NCBI GenBank assembly: GCA_002087915.1
Contig: LWDP01000081.1
Coordinates: forward strand, 1 to 12,723
DNA: 12,723 nucleotides
Reading direction: 5' to 3'
Source of the DNA: Enterospora canceri
Lineage: Eukaryota > Microsporidia > Enterocytozoonidae
Shown: positions 7,060 through 12,723 of the stretch, one piece after another
How positions within the stretch are numbered: position 1 is the first letter of the stretch
Layout of the letters: every line of letters begins with the position of its first letter
Position numbers and translations under genes: made by a program
The notes under the pieces: model-generated
What the model saw: the letters and a program-made list of their open reading frames with translations, nothing else
Database searches by the model: none
Told to the model about the DNA's origin: nothing

Positions 7060-7314
7060 TGAGTGAACACTATTGCTTGTTGAAGAGTCTAGTTTCATTT
7101 TTGGAGTTCTCAAAATATCAGTTCTATTATACTTAGTGTTTGATAGGAGTGACACTTTTAGTGATCTTACGAATAACTAATTGCTCTTATCCAGTATAAT
7201 GAATTACGCAAAAGAATACTAGTGTACTTTGACATATCAATTAACGACTATTTAAAAACTTTCCTTAATTGCCCCTGTAATATAGGATGTTAGTTGTTTG
7301 GTTAAGGATGTTAT
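7060..7314. repeat. 255-bp direct repeat, right copy
   Basis: Second copy of 6804-7058, immediately after the N at 7059. It continues without interruption into the coding sequence at 7287, so this is the copy to keep. Confidence 0.85.
7138..7286 (+). promoter_or_regulatory. Shared subtelomeric promoter module of the family gene
   Basis: It begins with GTTTGATAGG followed by GTGACACTTTTAGTGAT, and 134 bp later has AATTGCCCCTGTAATAT just upstream of the ATG at 7287. Between these lies ATATCAATTAACGAC. The same blocks occur before the truncated paralogue at 12463, and the first and last blocks occur on the minus strand upstream of the pseudokinase. The CCCC box fits the microsporidian CCC start-proximal motif. 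The role as a promoter is inferred from conservation and position. Confidence 0.6.
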
Positions 7315-8168
7315 ATATTGCTATGATACAATGCGGTGAAGATGAGAAATATAAACAATTCAAGACTGAATACGATAAATTGAAGGATGCTAAAACAATG
7401 AGACCCACCAAAAAATATCTAGAGAATCTGTTGATATTTCCTGATGTTATGTGGGACAATGGTAAAGCGAAAGTGGTGATAGCATGTATAGATAATGGTT
7501 ATGATTGTACACGCAGTGAACAGTATACACTTGATGATGCCTATACAATGAGAGACAAGATACACAGCGCTTTTGGTAATTTGATGGTAGAGTGCAATCC
7601 AGGTGAAAAAGGGTTAAAGAATAACATTATGGAGTTCTACGTGAATGACAAGGTGACTGAAGATGATTTAAAGGCAACAATAAAAGAACTAAAAAAGCAG
7701 GCAGTAATATCAAAAGCAGAGGGATATTCCTTGGATCATTTGCTGTATGAAGAAGCAATAAAGATAACAACCAAAATTGGAAGTGACTGCAAGTTAAAAG
7801 GTGAAGAAAGGTTAGAAAAATTGAAAAAGCATGTCCAGAAACTACCATATGCTTCACATTTTACATGCGGAGAAGGTATGGATGTTACCACTGCTTACAC
7901 ATATTTTGTATTTACAATCGGAAATGAACAGATGAAGTCTGAAATAATTAAGGTAACAAGAAAAAAGAATGAAGAACAAATAATACAAGACCTGGAAGAA
8001 TATGTGGTAGAAATACCCAAAGAAATAACAGAGGTAAGGAAAGAAAAAGAAAGAAAAGACGAAGCAAGAAAGCAAAAGAAGGCGAAGAAAGAAAGCAAAA
8101 GAAAGCAAAGAAAGAAAAAGCAAATGTGGAAGAATCAAAGCAGGACACCACAAAGCAAGTCACAGTAA
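7287..8168 (+). CDS. Subtelomeric family protein: signal peptide, cysteine-bearing ectodomain, lysine-rich stalk (frameshifted before its TM anchor)
   Basis: 293 residues as read. Residues 1-16 (MLVVWLRMLYIAMIQC) form a signal peptide. An ectodomain of about 225 residues follows with cysteines at 67, 74, 103, 168 and 194, then an E/K-rich helical region and a very basic stretch (about 250-280). After residue ~265 the frame turns into R/Q/S/W text and stops at 8168, whereas another frame continues with a charged linker and a transmembrane helix (8126-8311). The layout of signal peptide, ectodomain, charged stalk and C-terminal TM helix is like the large host-exposed gene families of microsporidia such as Nematocida. 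CIDNGYDC (67-74), a YTLDDAYTMRDKI helix and AIKITTKIGSDC (157-168) recall RNase T2 spacing, with the catalytic histidine of HGxC replaced by N; this is speculative. The ATG at 7287 is supported by the CCCC box and the paralogue at 12463. Confidence 0.75.
   Translation: MLVVWLRMLYIAMIQCGEDEKYKQFKTEYDKLKDAKTMRPTKKYLENLLIFPDVMWDNGKAKVVIACIDNGYDCTRSEQYTLDDAYTMRDKIHSAFGNLMVECNPGEKGLKNNIMEFYVNDKVTEDDLKATIKELKKQAVISKAEGYSLDHLLYEEAIKITTKIGSDCKLKGEERLEKLKKHVQKLPYASHFTCGEGMDVTTAYTYFVFTIGNEQMKSEIIKVTRKKNEEQIIQDLEEYVVEIPKEITEVRKEKERKDEARKQKKAKKESKRKQRKKKQMWKNQSRTPQSKSQ
8067..8112 (+). repeat. 23-bp near-perfect tandem duplication at the frameshift
   Basis: Two adjacent 23-bp units (8067-8089 and 8090-8112) beginning AGAAAGCAAAAGAA differ at only two positions. 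A partial third unit follows. Because 23 is not a multiple of 3, gain of one unit moves the reading frame exactly from that of 7287 to that of 8126. Confidence 0.7.
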
Positions 8169-8311
8169 AAAAAGAGGAACCAAAGAAAACCAAAACAATA
8201 CTGATCGTTGTATCTGTTATTGTGGGAATTGTAATAATATCGATAGTGGCAGTAATATTGATAAGGAAAAAGAAAGGGAGAATCACAAAAATGGTAGGGA
8301 ATAGTGAATAA
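8126..8311 (+). CDS. C-terminal part of the family protein in the shifted frame: linker and TM helix
   Basis: This frame has no ATG; its nominal first codon is GTG, and it is open upstream through the A-rich repeat to at least 8069. It encodes a charged linker (VEESKQDTTK, VKKEEPKK), a hydrophobic helix of about 23 residues rich in I and V (ILIVVSVIVGIVIISIVAVILI) and a basic RKKK cytosolic end. That is a stop-transfer anchor, so it must be the tail of the protein that starts at 7287. The break is either a sequencing error in the A-rich repeat, a disabling mutation, or a reversible slippage event. Confidence 0.65.
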   Translation: MEESKQDTTKQVTVKKEEPKKTKTILIVVSVIVGIVIISIVAVILIRKKKGRITKMVGNSE

Positions 8312-8693
8312 TTTCAGAAAGAAGTAATGGTGAAAGATGACATCTTGTATACTTATTTGATTTTTATGGCTTAGGTAATATAATTTGTATGATATTTAAT
8401 AGAATAGTTATATAGTGAGCGTATTATATAAGACAGGTACCAGAATAATGAAATAACACACACATTATCACCTTTAAAATAGAGTTACACGCCGTCTTAA
8501 AACTTATGAGGCTTTTGCAAATTCCTCTAAATAACATGTTGAGCCAATCTACCCTTCTTACTTGTGCCTCTTGATATCAAAAACATGTTTCTGGATGCCA
8601 ATGATTTTCTTCTGATGCTTATGATATAATATGAGGCACAACTTCATTCATTAAACAAAAACCTATATTAAATGTGTTAAGAAAAATCAATAG
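8312..8693. other. AT-rich intergenic region without a supported gene
   Basis: No convincing gene. The longest thing of note is a 29-codon minus-strand frame at 8558-8647 starting MKLCLILYHKH and ending in a K/H-rich tail, too short and unsupported to call. Confidence 0.5.
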
Positions 8694-8758
8694 GGGTATA
8701 TTTTAGGTTATTATAACGAGCATCTTTGTATTGTTTCTATTTATAAGCTATTTAGATG

Positions 8759-9057
8759 GCTTAAGAAGAACACAAATGGTTCAAAGAAGTTTATTAGACG
8801 TGTTTTGGATGTCCCTAGAAAATCAATAAAAAAACAGTCTAGTATGTGTACAATCGCTCGGGAACTAGGCTAAGATATGTCAACATTCACTTTTTATTGT
8901 GTCTTATTCGTGTTTTGATAATGCACCTGATTTAGTTGCTGCTATTCGTTATTGCTTTCAGTAGTTAAAAAAGCATGTTCGTTATAAGTTTGCTTATAAT
9001 TCATGATATAGGGTTTCTGGATGAAAGGAAGTAATACAGAGGACAAAAATATATTAT
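8759..9057. repeat. 299-bp direct repeat, left copy, abutting N at 9058
   Basis: Same sequence as 9059-9357 as far as I could compare. The copies meet at one N base, which points to an unmerged contig overlap. It lies inside the transposase relic and doubles it falsely. Confidence 0.85.
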
Positions 9058-9058
9058 N

Positions 9059-9357
9059 GCTTAAGAAGAACACAAATGGTTCAAAGAAGTTTATTAGACG
9101 TGTTTTGGATGTCCCTAGAAAATCAATAAAAAAACAGTCTAGTATGTGTACAATCGCTCGGGAACTAGGCTAAGATATGTCAACATTCACTTTTTATTGT
9201 GTCTTATTCGTGTTTTGATAATGCACCTGATTTAGTTGCTGCTATTCGTTATTGCTTTCAGTAGTTAAAAAAGCATGTTCGTTATAAGTTTGCTTATAAT
9301 TCATGATATAGGGTTTCTGGATGAAAGGAAGTAATACAGAGGACAAAAATATATTAT
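9059..9357. repeat. 299-bp direct repeat, right copy
   Basis: Second copy of 8759-9057, directly after the N at 9058. Confidence 0.85.
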
Positions 9358-9424
9358 TTTAATCTTTGTGGCAGGAGCAATTAGGATGCAATGTTCCTGA
9401 AGTTTATTGATACCAGAATAAGCT

Positions 9425-9858
9425 GAAATACAAATATTACCTCGTTATTCACCATAAACATGATCAGTACAACAATTAATAGGATATCGCACCAAAAAAT
9501 ATGGAAAATATATGAGAAAGTATAAGTAATATGATGATAGGTTGACCTTAAGCATTATCTGACTAATAAAACACCAATTTGTATACTCAAGAGGGAATAT
9601 GAAATAGCTGTAAGTATTATGAGGTGATTAATCAGTTAAAAGTTGCAGTTAAGTAATGTTTTGATGTAATCCATATTACACCAAGTACAAACTGTTTGAT
9701 TTGACACATAACAGCCTGTGTGAGTGATCAAAATTCTTGGAAAGAAGATTAAATATCGAACCGTAATACTTTTTATAACAAAATTCTAATCAAAACACTT
9801 AACTTTTACACAAAATAATAGATATGAATTGCTACACAATATACCTTTGAACCTGCTA
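9425..9858. other. AT-rich intergenic region without a supported gene
   Basis: No gene, RNA or repeat is supported. GATAGGTTGACC near 9536 may be a diverged trace of the shared promoter block, but no CCCCTGTAATAT box or start follows it. Confidence 0.45.
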
Positions 9859-9972
9859 TCAGGAACATAATAAATATCGCATAATTGTCTCAAAAGCTTT
9901 GTCTTCCAGTGCATGCCAGGGTTCACGATTATGATAAAAAAGATATAAATCTAGTATTGTGTCTCTGTTCAT
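9859..9972 (-). pseudogene. Probable out-of-frame C-terminal extension of the pseudokinase
   Basis: Three bases after the pseudokinase stop, on the same strand, a 37-codon frame begins MNRDTILDLYLFYHNREPW and runs to a TGA at 9859. It reads like coding sequence (helical, W, E, K, D-rich). The kinase frame ends in a run of four C followed by TTGA; one more C would bypass the stop and run straight into this frame via P-L-K. I infer a homopolymer error or a real one-base loss that shortened the kinase by about 40 residues. It could instead be an independent tiny ORF. Confidence 0.4.
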
Positions 9973-9974
9973 TT

Positions 9975-11174
9975 TCAAGGGGTTTGCGCAAGGAATGGGT
10001 GATTCAGTAAGTCTTTTAGTGTAGATCTGTCGTCTTCTTTAACCTGCAGACAGCAATTTATGAATTGTCTCAAATTGGCTGGCAAATACCCGGGTAATTG
10101 AGCACAAAATGGTTGGTTTAAATTCACAAGATCAAGGCGTCGAAAATACGTCGTCCCAAAATACGTACTCGCCAAAGAATATGTTAAGTTCGCATCGCCT
10201 TTGATTCCAGGAACGACTTCTAGCATCGATAACGTCACGTTGAGTGCTGCCATCCACACATCAGTCTTCAAGCCTACAAAGCTATAGATTATTAATTCAG
10301 GAGCGGCGATCCATGTTGGTATATAGCTCCCTAGGCGAACTGTTGTTTTACCCTCGGGTAATATTACGGACACATCAAAGTCAATGATTTTGATTGCATT
10401 TCGTGCACCATTCCATTTCTGCATCAGGTTCACTGGCAAAATCCCATTATGAATAATTCTCTTAGTTTGTAAATATGCCAATCCCTCTAACACATCCTTC
10501 ATAACCATTTTTATGTGGGCATGATCACCACCCTTCCAAGTGAATTGATTCAGTTTCTCACTCAGTGTAATTTCAACAGGATACTGAGTCTTTGTAACTG
10601 AGTTATTTGCAGTAAATTTGTAGTATTGATACGTCTCAATTATGTTAGGATGCTTCAAGTTCTTAATTGTCTCACAATCCACCCTGTTAATAACTTTTGT
10701 TATTGGGTGGCTGATTTTGAGAAACACATCATCTCTCGTAAACAACAATGTCATAGAAACAATGTAAGAACGTGTAAAACCAAAGGATTCCAGATATCGT
10801 GTTACTGCCGCATCATCAGAAGTCTTGTATAGTTCTTCAATCTTCTTTGCAATAACAATAAAGTTGCTATAGTGTTTGAGATTGACAGACTTGTCAGGTT
10901 TTACTGTCNCAGAAGTCTTGTATAGTTCTTCAATCTTCTTTGCAATAACAATAAAGTTGCTATAGTGTTTGAGATTGACAGACTTGTCAGGTTTTACTGT
11001 CTCCGTCTTCTTATCTGATTTTTGTACTACTGTTTCATTCTTTGGGTTATTTTTGTTCTTTAGGTGTTTTCGTACCAGTAATACTGTTACTACGATAGTC
11101 AAAGTAAGCATCAATACTGTGAATGCACCCAATATGATTGCTTTTATCAGTCTATTCTTCCTAGTTAGTTCCAT
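9975..11174 (-). CDS. Membrane-anchored STE20/PAK-like pseudokinase
   Basis: 399 residues as assembled, but 31 of them (including one X at the N) come from a duplicated contig end; the true product is about 368 residues, numbered so here. Residues 11-34 are a hydrophobic signal anchor after a short basic N-terminus, so the kinase domain would face the ER lumen, cell surface or host. A low-complexity linker precedes a protein kinase fold: possible beta-3 lysine K122 (VFLKIS), alpha-C glutamate E137, HPNII, alpha-E, then HNGILPVN (211-218) where active kinases have HRDLKPxN, DFD (234-236) in place of DFG, AAPE (259-262), DVW (274-276), and LRQFINCCL...DDRST...HPFL (337-364), very like the STE20/PAK C-lobe. 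The catalytic Asp and the catalytic-loop Lys are lost and no glycine-rich loop is seen, so it is probably inactive. The start has ACCC at about -10. Confidence 0.8.
   Translation of the reverse strand: MELTRKNRLIKAIILGAFTVLMLTLTIVVTVLLVRKHLKNKNNPKNETVVQKSDKKTETVKPDKSVNLKHYSNFIVIAKKIEELYKTSXTVKPDKSVNLKHYSNFIVIAKKIEELYKTSDDAAVTRYLESFGFTRSYIVSMTLLFTRDDVFLKISHPITKVINRVDCETIKNLKHPNIIETYQYYKFTANNSVTKTQYPVEITLSEKLNQFTWKGGDHAHIKMVMKDVLEGLAYLQTKRIIHNGILPVNLMQKWNGARNAIKIIDFDVSVILPEGKTTVRLGSYIPTWIAAPELIIYSFVGLKTDVWMAALNVTLSMLEVVPGIKGDANLTYSLASTYFGTTYFRRLDLVNLNQPFCAQLPGYLPANLRQFINCCLQVKEDDRSTLKDLLNHPFLAQTP
10817..10908. repeat. 92-bp direct repeat, left copy, abutting N at 10909
   Basis: Identical by eye to 10910-11001. 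With the N it adds 93 bp, exactly 31 codons, so the pseudokinase frame stays open across the artefact. Confidence 0.88.
10910..11001. repeat. 92-bp direct repeat, right copy
   Basis: Second copy of 10817-10908, immediately after the N. It encodes on the minus strand the linker segment TVKPDKSVNLKHYSNF and the following residues, seen twice in the assembled protein. Confidence 0.88.
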
Positions 11175-11353
11175 GGTAATGGGTACTCCTTTGCTAAAAA
11201 TATTTATCCTTAATGATAACGAATATCAGTAAAAGTTGACGTTTGAGTTTTTTATAAACAAGGTTACCGATACTTTAACTGTACAGCACATGTGTGTTAT
11301 TAGTCAAAAACGATAAAAGTGATATATCATACTCCTTTACCTATCAAACTGAA

Positions 11354-11491
11354 CATATTACAGGAGTATAAATGTGTGATTGATATCAGAACTAATCAAT
11401 TTAAATAGAGTATAACTCAAAGTTATGGTGTTTGTTGGATAGAAGTAGGTGACTATTCGTAACATCACTAAAAATGTCACACCTATCAAAC
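11354..11491 (-). promoter_or_regulatory. Copy of the shared promoter module upstream of the pseudokinase
   Basis: On the minus strand GTTTGATAGG begins at 11491 and is followed by TGTGACATTTTTAGTGAT, nearly the block before the family gene. About 125 bp further on is CTCCTGTAATATG, matching the CCCCTGTAATAT box with one change; the ATG there opens only nine codons. A second GTTTGATAGG starts at 11349, 175 bp upstream of the kinase start. So the module either drives the kinase or is a fossil family-gene 5' end lying in its upstream region. Confidence 0.5.
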
Positions 11492-11541
11492 GCTAACTGT
11501 AAGGGAGCAGTATTCTGAATTGTTTTCTGTGCATTCAGTAA

Positions 11542-11798
11542 CGTAAAAAGGCCAAGTATCGAGTAAAAAGGAGAAAAATAGAAGAACCTTTACCAATACG
11601 GCCAAATAAAGAGAAGCTTGCTGAATGTATCAAGAAAATGATGAATAGTTGTGTGAACGCGCTTGTAGGAGCAATGCTTAAATCAGAAGTCCAAGATTGC
11701 GAATATGATAAAGTAGGTAAAGTGTAATGGTGCGGGATAGAAAAATCGCTTATCAGGTTGAAGAGGCTCTTGAATCAGTAGAGGAAATAGATAATTAA
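11542..11798 (+). pseudogene. Unrecognised gene relic with overlapping stop and start
   Basis: An open frame without ATG at its beginning runs from 11542 to TAA at 11725: basic start (RKKAKYRVKRRK), then EEPLPIRPNKEK and AECIKKMMNS. The stop overlaps an ATG (TAATG at 11725-11729) that opens a 23-codon frame (MVRDRKIAYQVEEALESVEE) to TAA 11796, in another frame. Both parts look coding, which suggests one decayed gene broken by a one-base change, with its 5' end lost. Most of it is repeated in the second contig-overlap copy (11866-12164). No family recognised. Confidence 0.35.
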
Positions 11799-11864
11799 AT
11801 GTGCTACGTTTGTTTATAAACGCAAGTGTTAAAGATTGAGCTGAATTAACCTTTGTGATAATTA
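11566..11864. repeat. 299-bp direct repeat, left copy, abutting N at 11865
   Basis: Same as 11866-12164 by eye, separated by one N. Most likely an unmerged contig overlap; it duplicates the relic at 11542-11798. Confidence 0.85.
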
Positions 11865-11865
11865 N

Positions 11866-12164
11866 AAAAGGAGAAAAATAGAAGAACCTTTACCAATACG
11901 GCCAAATAAAGAGAAGCTTGCTGAATGTATCAAGAAAATGATGAATAGTTGTGTGAACGCGCTTGTAGGAGCAATGCTTAAATCAGAAGTCCAAGATTGC
12001 GAATATGATAAAGTAGGTAAAGTGTAATGGTGCGGGATAGAAAAATCGCTTATCAGGTTGAAGAGGCTCTTGAATCAGTAGAGGAAATAGATAATTAAAT
12101 GTGCTACGTTTGTTTATAAACGCAAGTGTTAAAGATTGAGCTGAATTAACCTTTGTGATAATTA
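11866..12164. repeat. 299-bp direct repeat, right copy
   Basis: Second copy of 11566-11864. It leads without a break into the promoter region of the telomere-proximal paralogue. Confidence 0.85.
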
Positions 12165-12196
12165 TTGCTTAGAAAAACTACGTCTCAAATATTCCC

Positions 12197-12462
12197 GTTG
12201 ATAGGGTTGACACTTTTGCTGATGTTACTTCAACTAGTCGACTTGTGTCTACGTCAAACACTTTATTGCTCTTAAACACGTCATGTCTACCTCATTATAT
12301 TACCCCTGTTATTTTGATCACGTTTTCAAAAAATGATAAAATGGTGAAAAACATATTACTGTGTGAATTATAGCTGATTTATCAATAAAAAGTATCTCGT
12401 TCTGACATGTGATATATCAATTAACGACTATTTAAAAAATTTTCCCTAATTGCCCCTGTAAT
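12197..12462 (+). promoter_or_regulatory. Shared promoter module of the truncated paralogue
   Basis: GTTGATAGGGTTGACACTTT starts at 12197. TTACCCCTGTTATTTT follows at about 12301, as if a first start box had decayed, then ATATCAATTAACGACTATTT and AATTGCCCCTGTAATATG directly before the ATG at 12463. The last ~60 bp are almost identical to those before the gene at 7287. Confidence 0.6.
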
Positions 12463-12569
12463 ATGATGGTGGTTATTTGGTCATGTATGCTCTATTTACT
12501 TAGGATTAACTGTGGTGACGATGGTAAGTCGATAATTGAGTCTAAAAGTAGCAAATGTGGACCAAAGTA

Positions 12570-12573
<4 letters not shown>
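12463..12573 (+). pseudogene. Family paralogue truncated at the terminal TTAG array
   Basis: Two adjacent ATGs (12463 and 12466) open a frame of 36 codons. From the second ATG it aligns codon by codon without gaps to the start of the gene at 7287: 11 of the first 22 residues are identical, including MLY at 8-10 and CG at 16-17 (MLYLLRINCGDDGK against MLYIAMIQCGEDEK). After about residue 22 similarity fades, and the stop TAG at 12571 lies in the first TTAG unit. The signal peptide and promoter are intact but the ectodomain is missing. I infer a family member broken and capped by repeat addition. Confidence 0.6.

Positions 12574-12723
<150 letters not shown>

Larger units (their letters stand above)
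8694..9424 (+). mobile_element. Decayed Tc1/mariner-like transposase relic
   Basis: A plus-strand frame is open from 8694 to a TAA at 8871 and reads RVLDVPRKSIKKQSS then TIARELG, which is the style of a mariner/Tc1 helix-turn-helix. Another frame from about 8881 reads CFDNAPDLVAAIRY, similar to the DNAP segment around a catalytic aspartate of this superfamily, then carries several in-frame stops (TAG, TGA, TGA, TAG) before fading near 9424. I see no terminal inverted repeats and no complete DDE triad, so the element is dead. The interval includes the N at 9058 and a 299-bp duplicated contig end, so its true length is about 430 bp. The family assignment is tentative. Confidence 0.35.

Noticed and set aside
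7627..8286. Several minus-strand hydrophobic frames
   Set aside because: Shadows of the lysine-rich plus-strand gene: AAA/AAG on one strand reads as TTT/CTT (F, L) on the other.
8558..8647. Minus-strand 29-codon ORF MKLCLILYHKH with K/H-rich end
   Set aside because: Too short, no CCC near the start, no homologue known to me, in decayed DNA.
9533..9570. GATAGGTTGACC as a fourth promoter module
   Set aside because: The match is partial and no CCCCTGTAATAT box follows at the usual spacing.

Overview
The window looks like the end of a chromosome or scaffold from a microsporidian, a fungus-related intracellular parasite. The evidence is short, tightly packed intronless genes, several starts with CCC directly before ATG (a known microsporidian start-proximal motif), core eukaryotic genes for an SMC3-like cohesin ATPase and the GTPase SAR1, and an AT-rich right arm carrying a secreted-protein gene family that ends in a (TTAG)n array. 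I cannot name the species. Starts matter here: several of the longest open frames begin at TTG or GTG, so I moved them to the first plausible ATG.

Left part (1-4.75 kb, gene-dense, richer in G+C). It holds the 5' end of an SMC3-like gene (minus strand), a frameshifted unknown gene (265-815, minus), a charged protein with a possible PP1-docking motif (910-1863, plus), and then four consecutive minus-strand genes whose products all start with a signal-peptide-like segment (1884-2072, 2220-2996, 3206-3550, 3605-3790). A degenerate minisatellite of TAGGGT units lies upstream of the second of these. SAR1 (3871-4518, minus) is divergent from a 32-residue tail-anchored microprotein (4656-4754, plus). 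Together this reads as a core block for cohesin and ER export with an embedded group of secreted unknowns.

Right part (4.8-12.7 kb, AT-rich, sparse). It holds a 7-TM membrane protein (4811-5779, minus), decayed helix-turn-helix transposase-like relics (6186-6373 and 8694-9424), a frameshifted small gene (6404-6800), a secreted/membrane multigene-family protein whose C-terminal anchor is split off by a frameshift (7287-8311), a membrane-anchored STE20-like pseudokinase (9975-11174, minus), an unrecognised relic (11542-11798), and a second copy of the family gene cut off after about 35 codons where the terminal TTAG array begins (12463-12573, then 12570-12723).

Assembly warning: there are four single N bases (7059, 9058, 10909, 11865). 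Each is flanked by an exact direct repeat abutting the N on both sides (255, 299, 92 and 299 bp). These look like contig ends that overlap but were joined with an N instead of being merged. Collapsing them removes 949 bp, restores a 368-residue pseudokinase, and removes false duplicates of the family promoter and of two relics.

The most interesting biology is the subtelomeric system. A shared promoter module (GTTTGATAGG, then a CCCCTGTAATAT-type start-proximal box 105-135 bp on) precedes the family gene and its telomere-truncated paralogue, and lies in the matching orientation upstream of the pseudokinase. This suggests a co-regulated set of rapidly changing, possibly host-exposed proteins.
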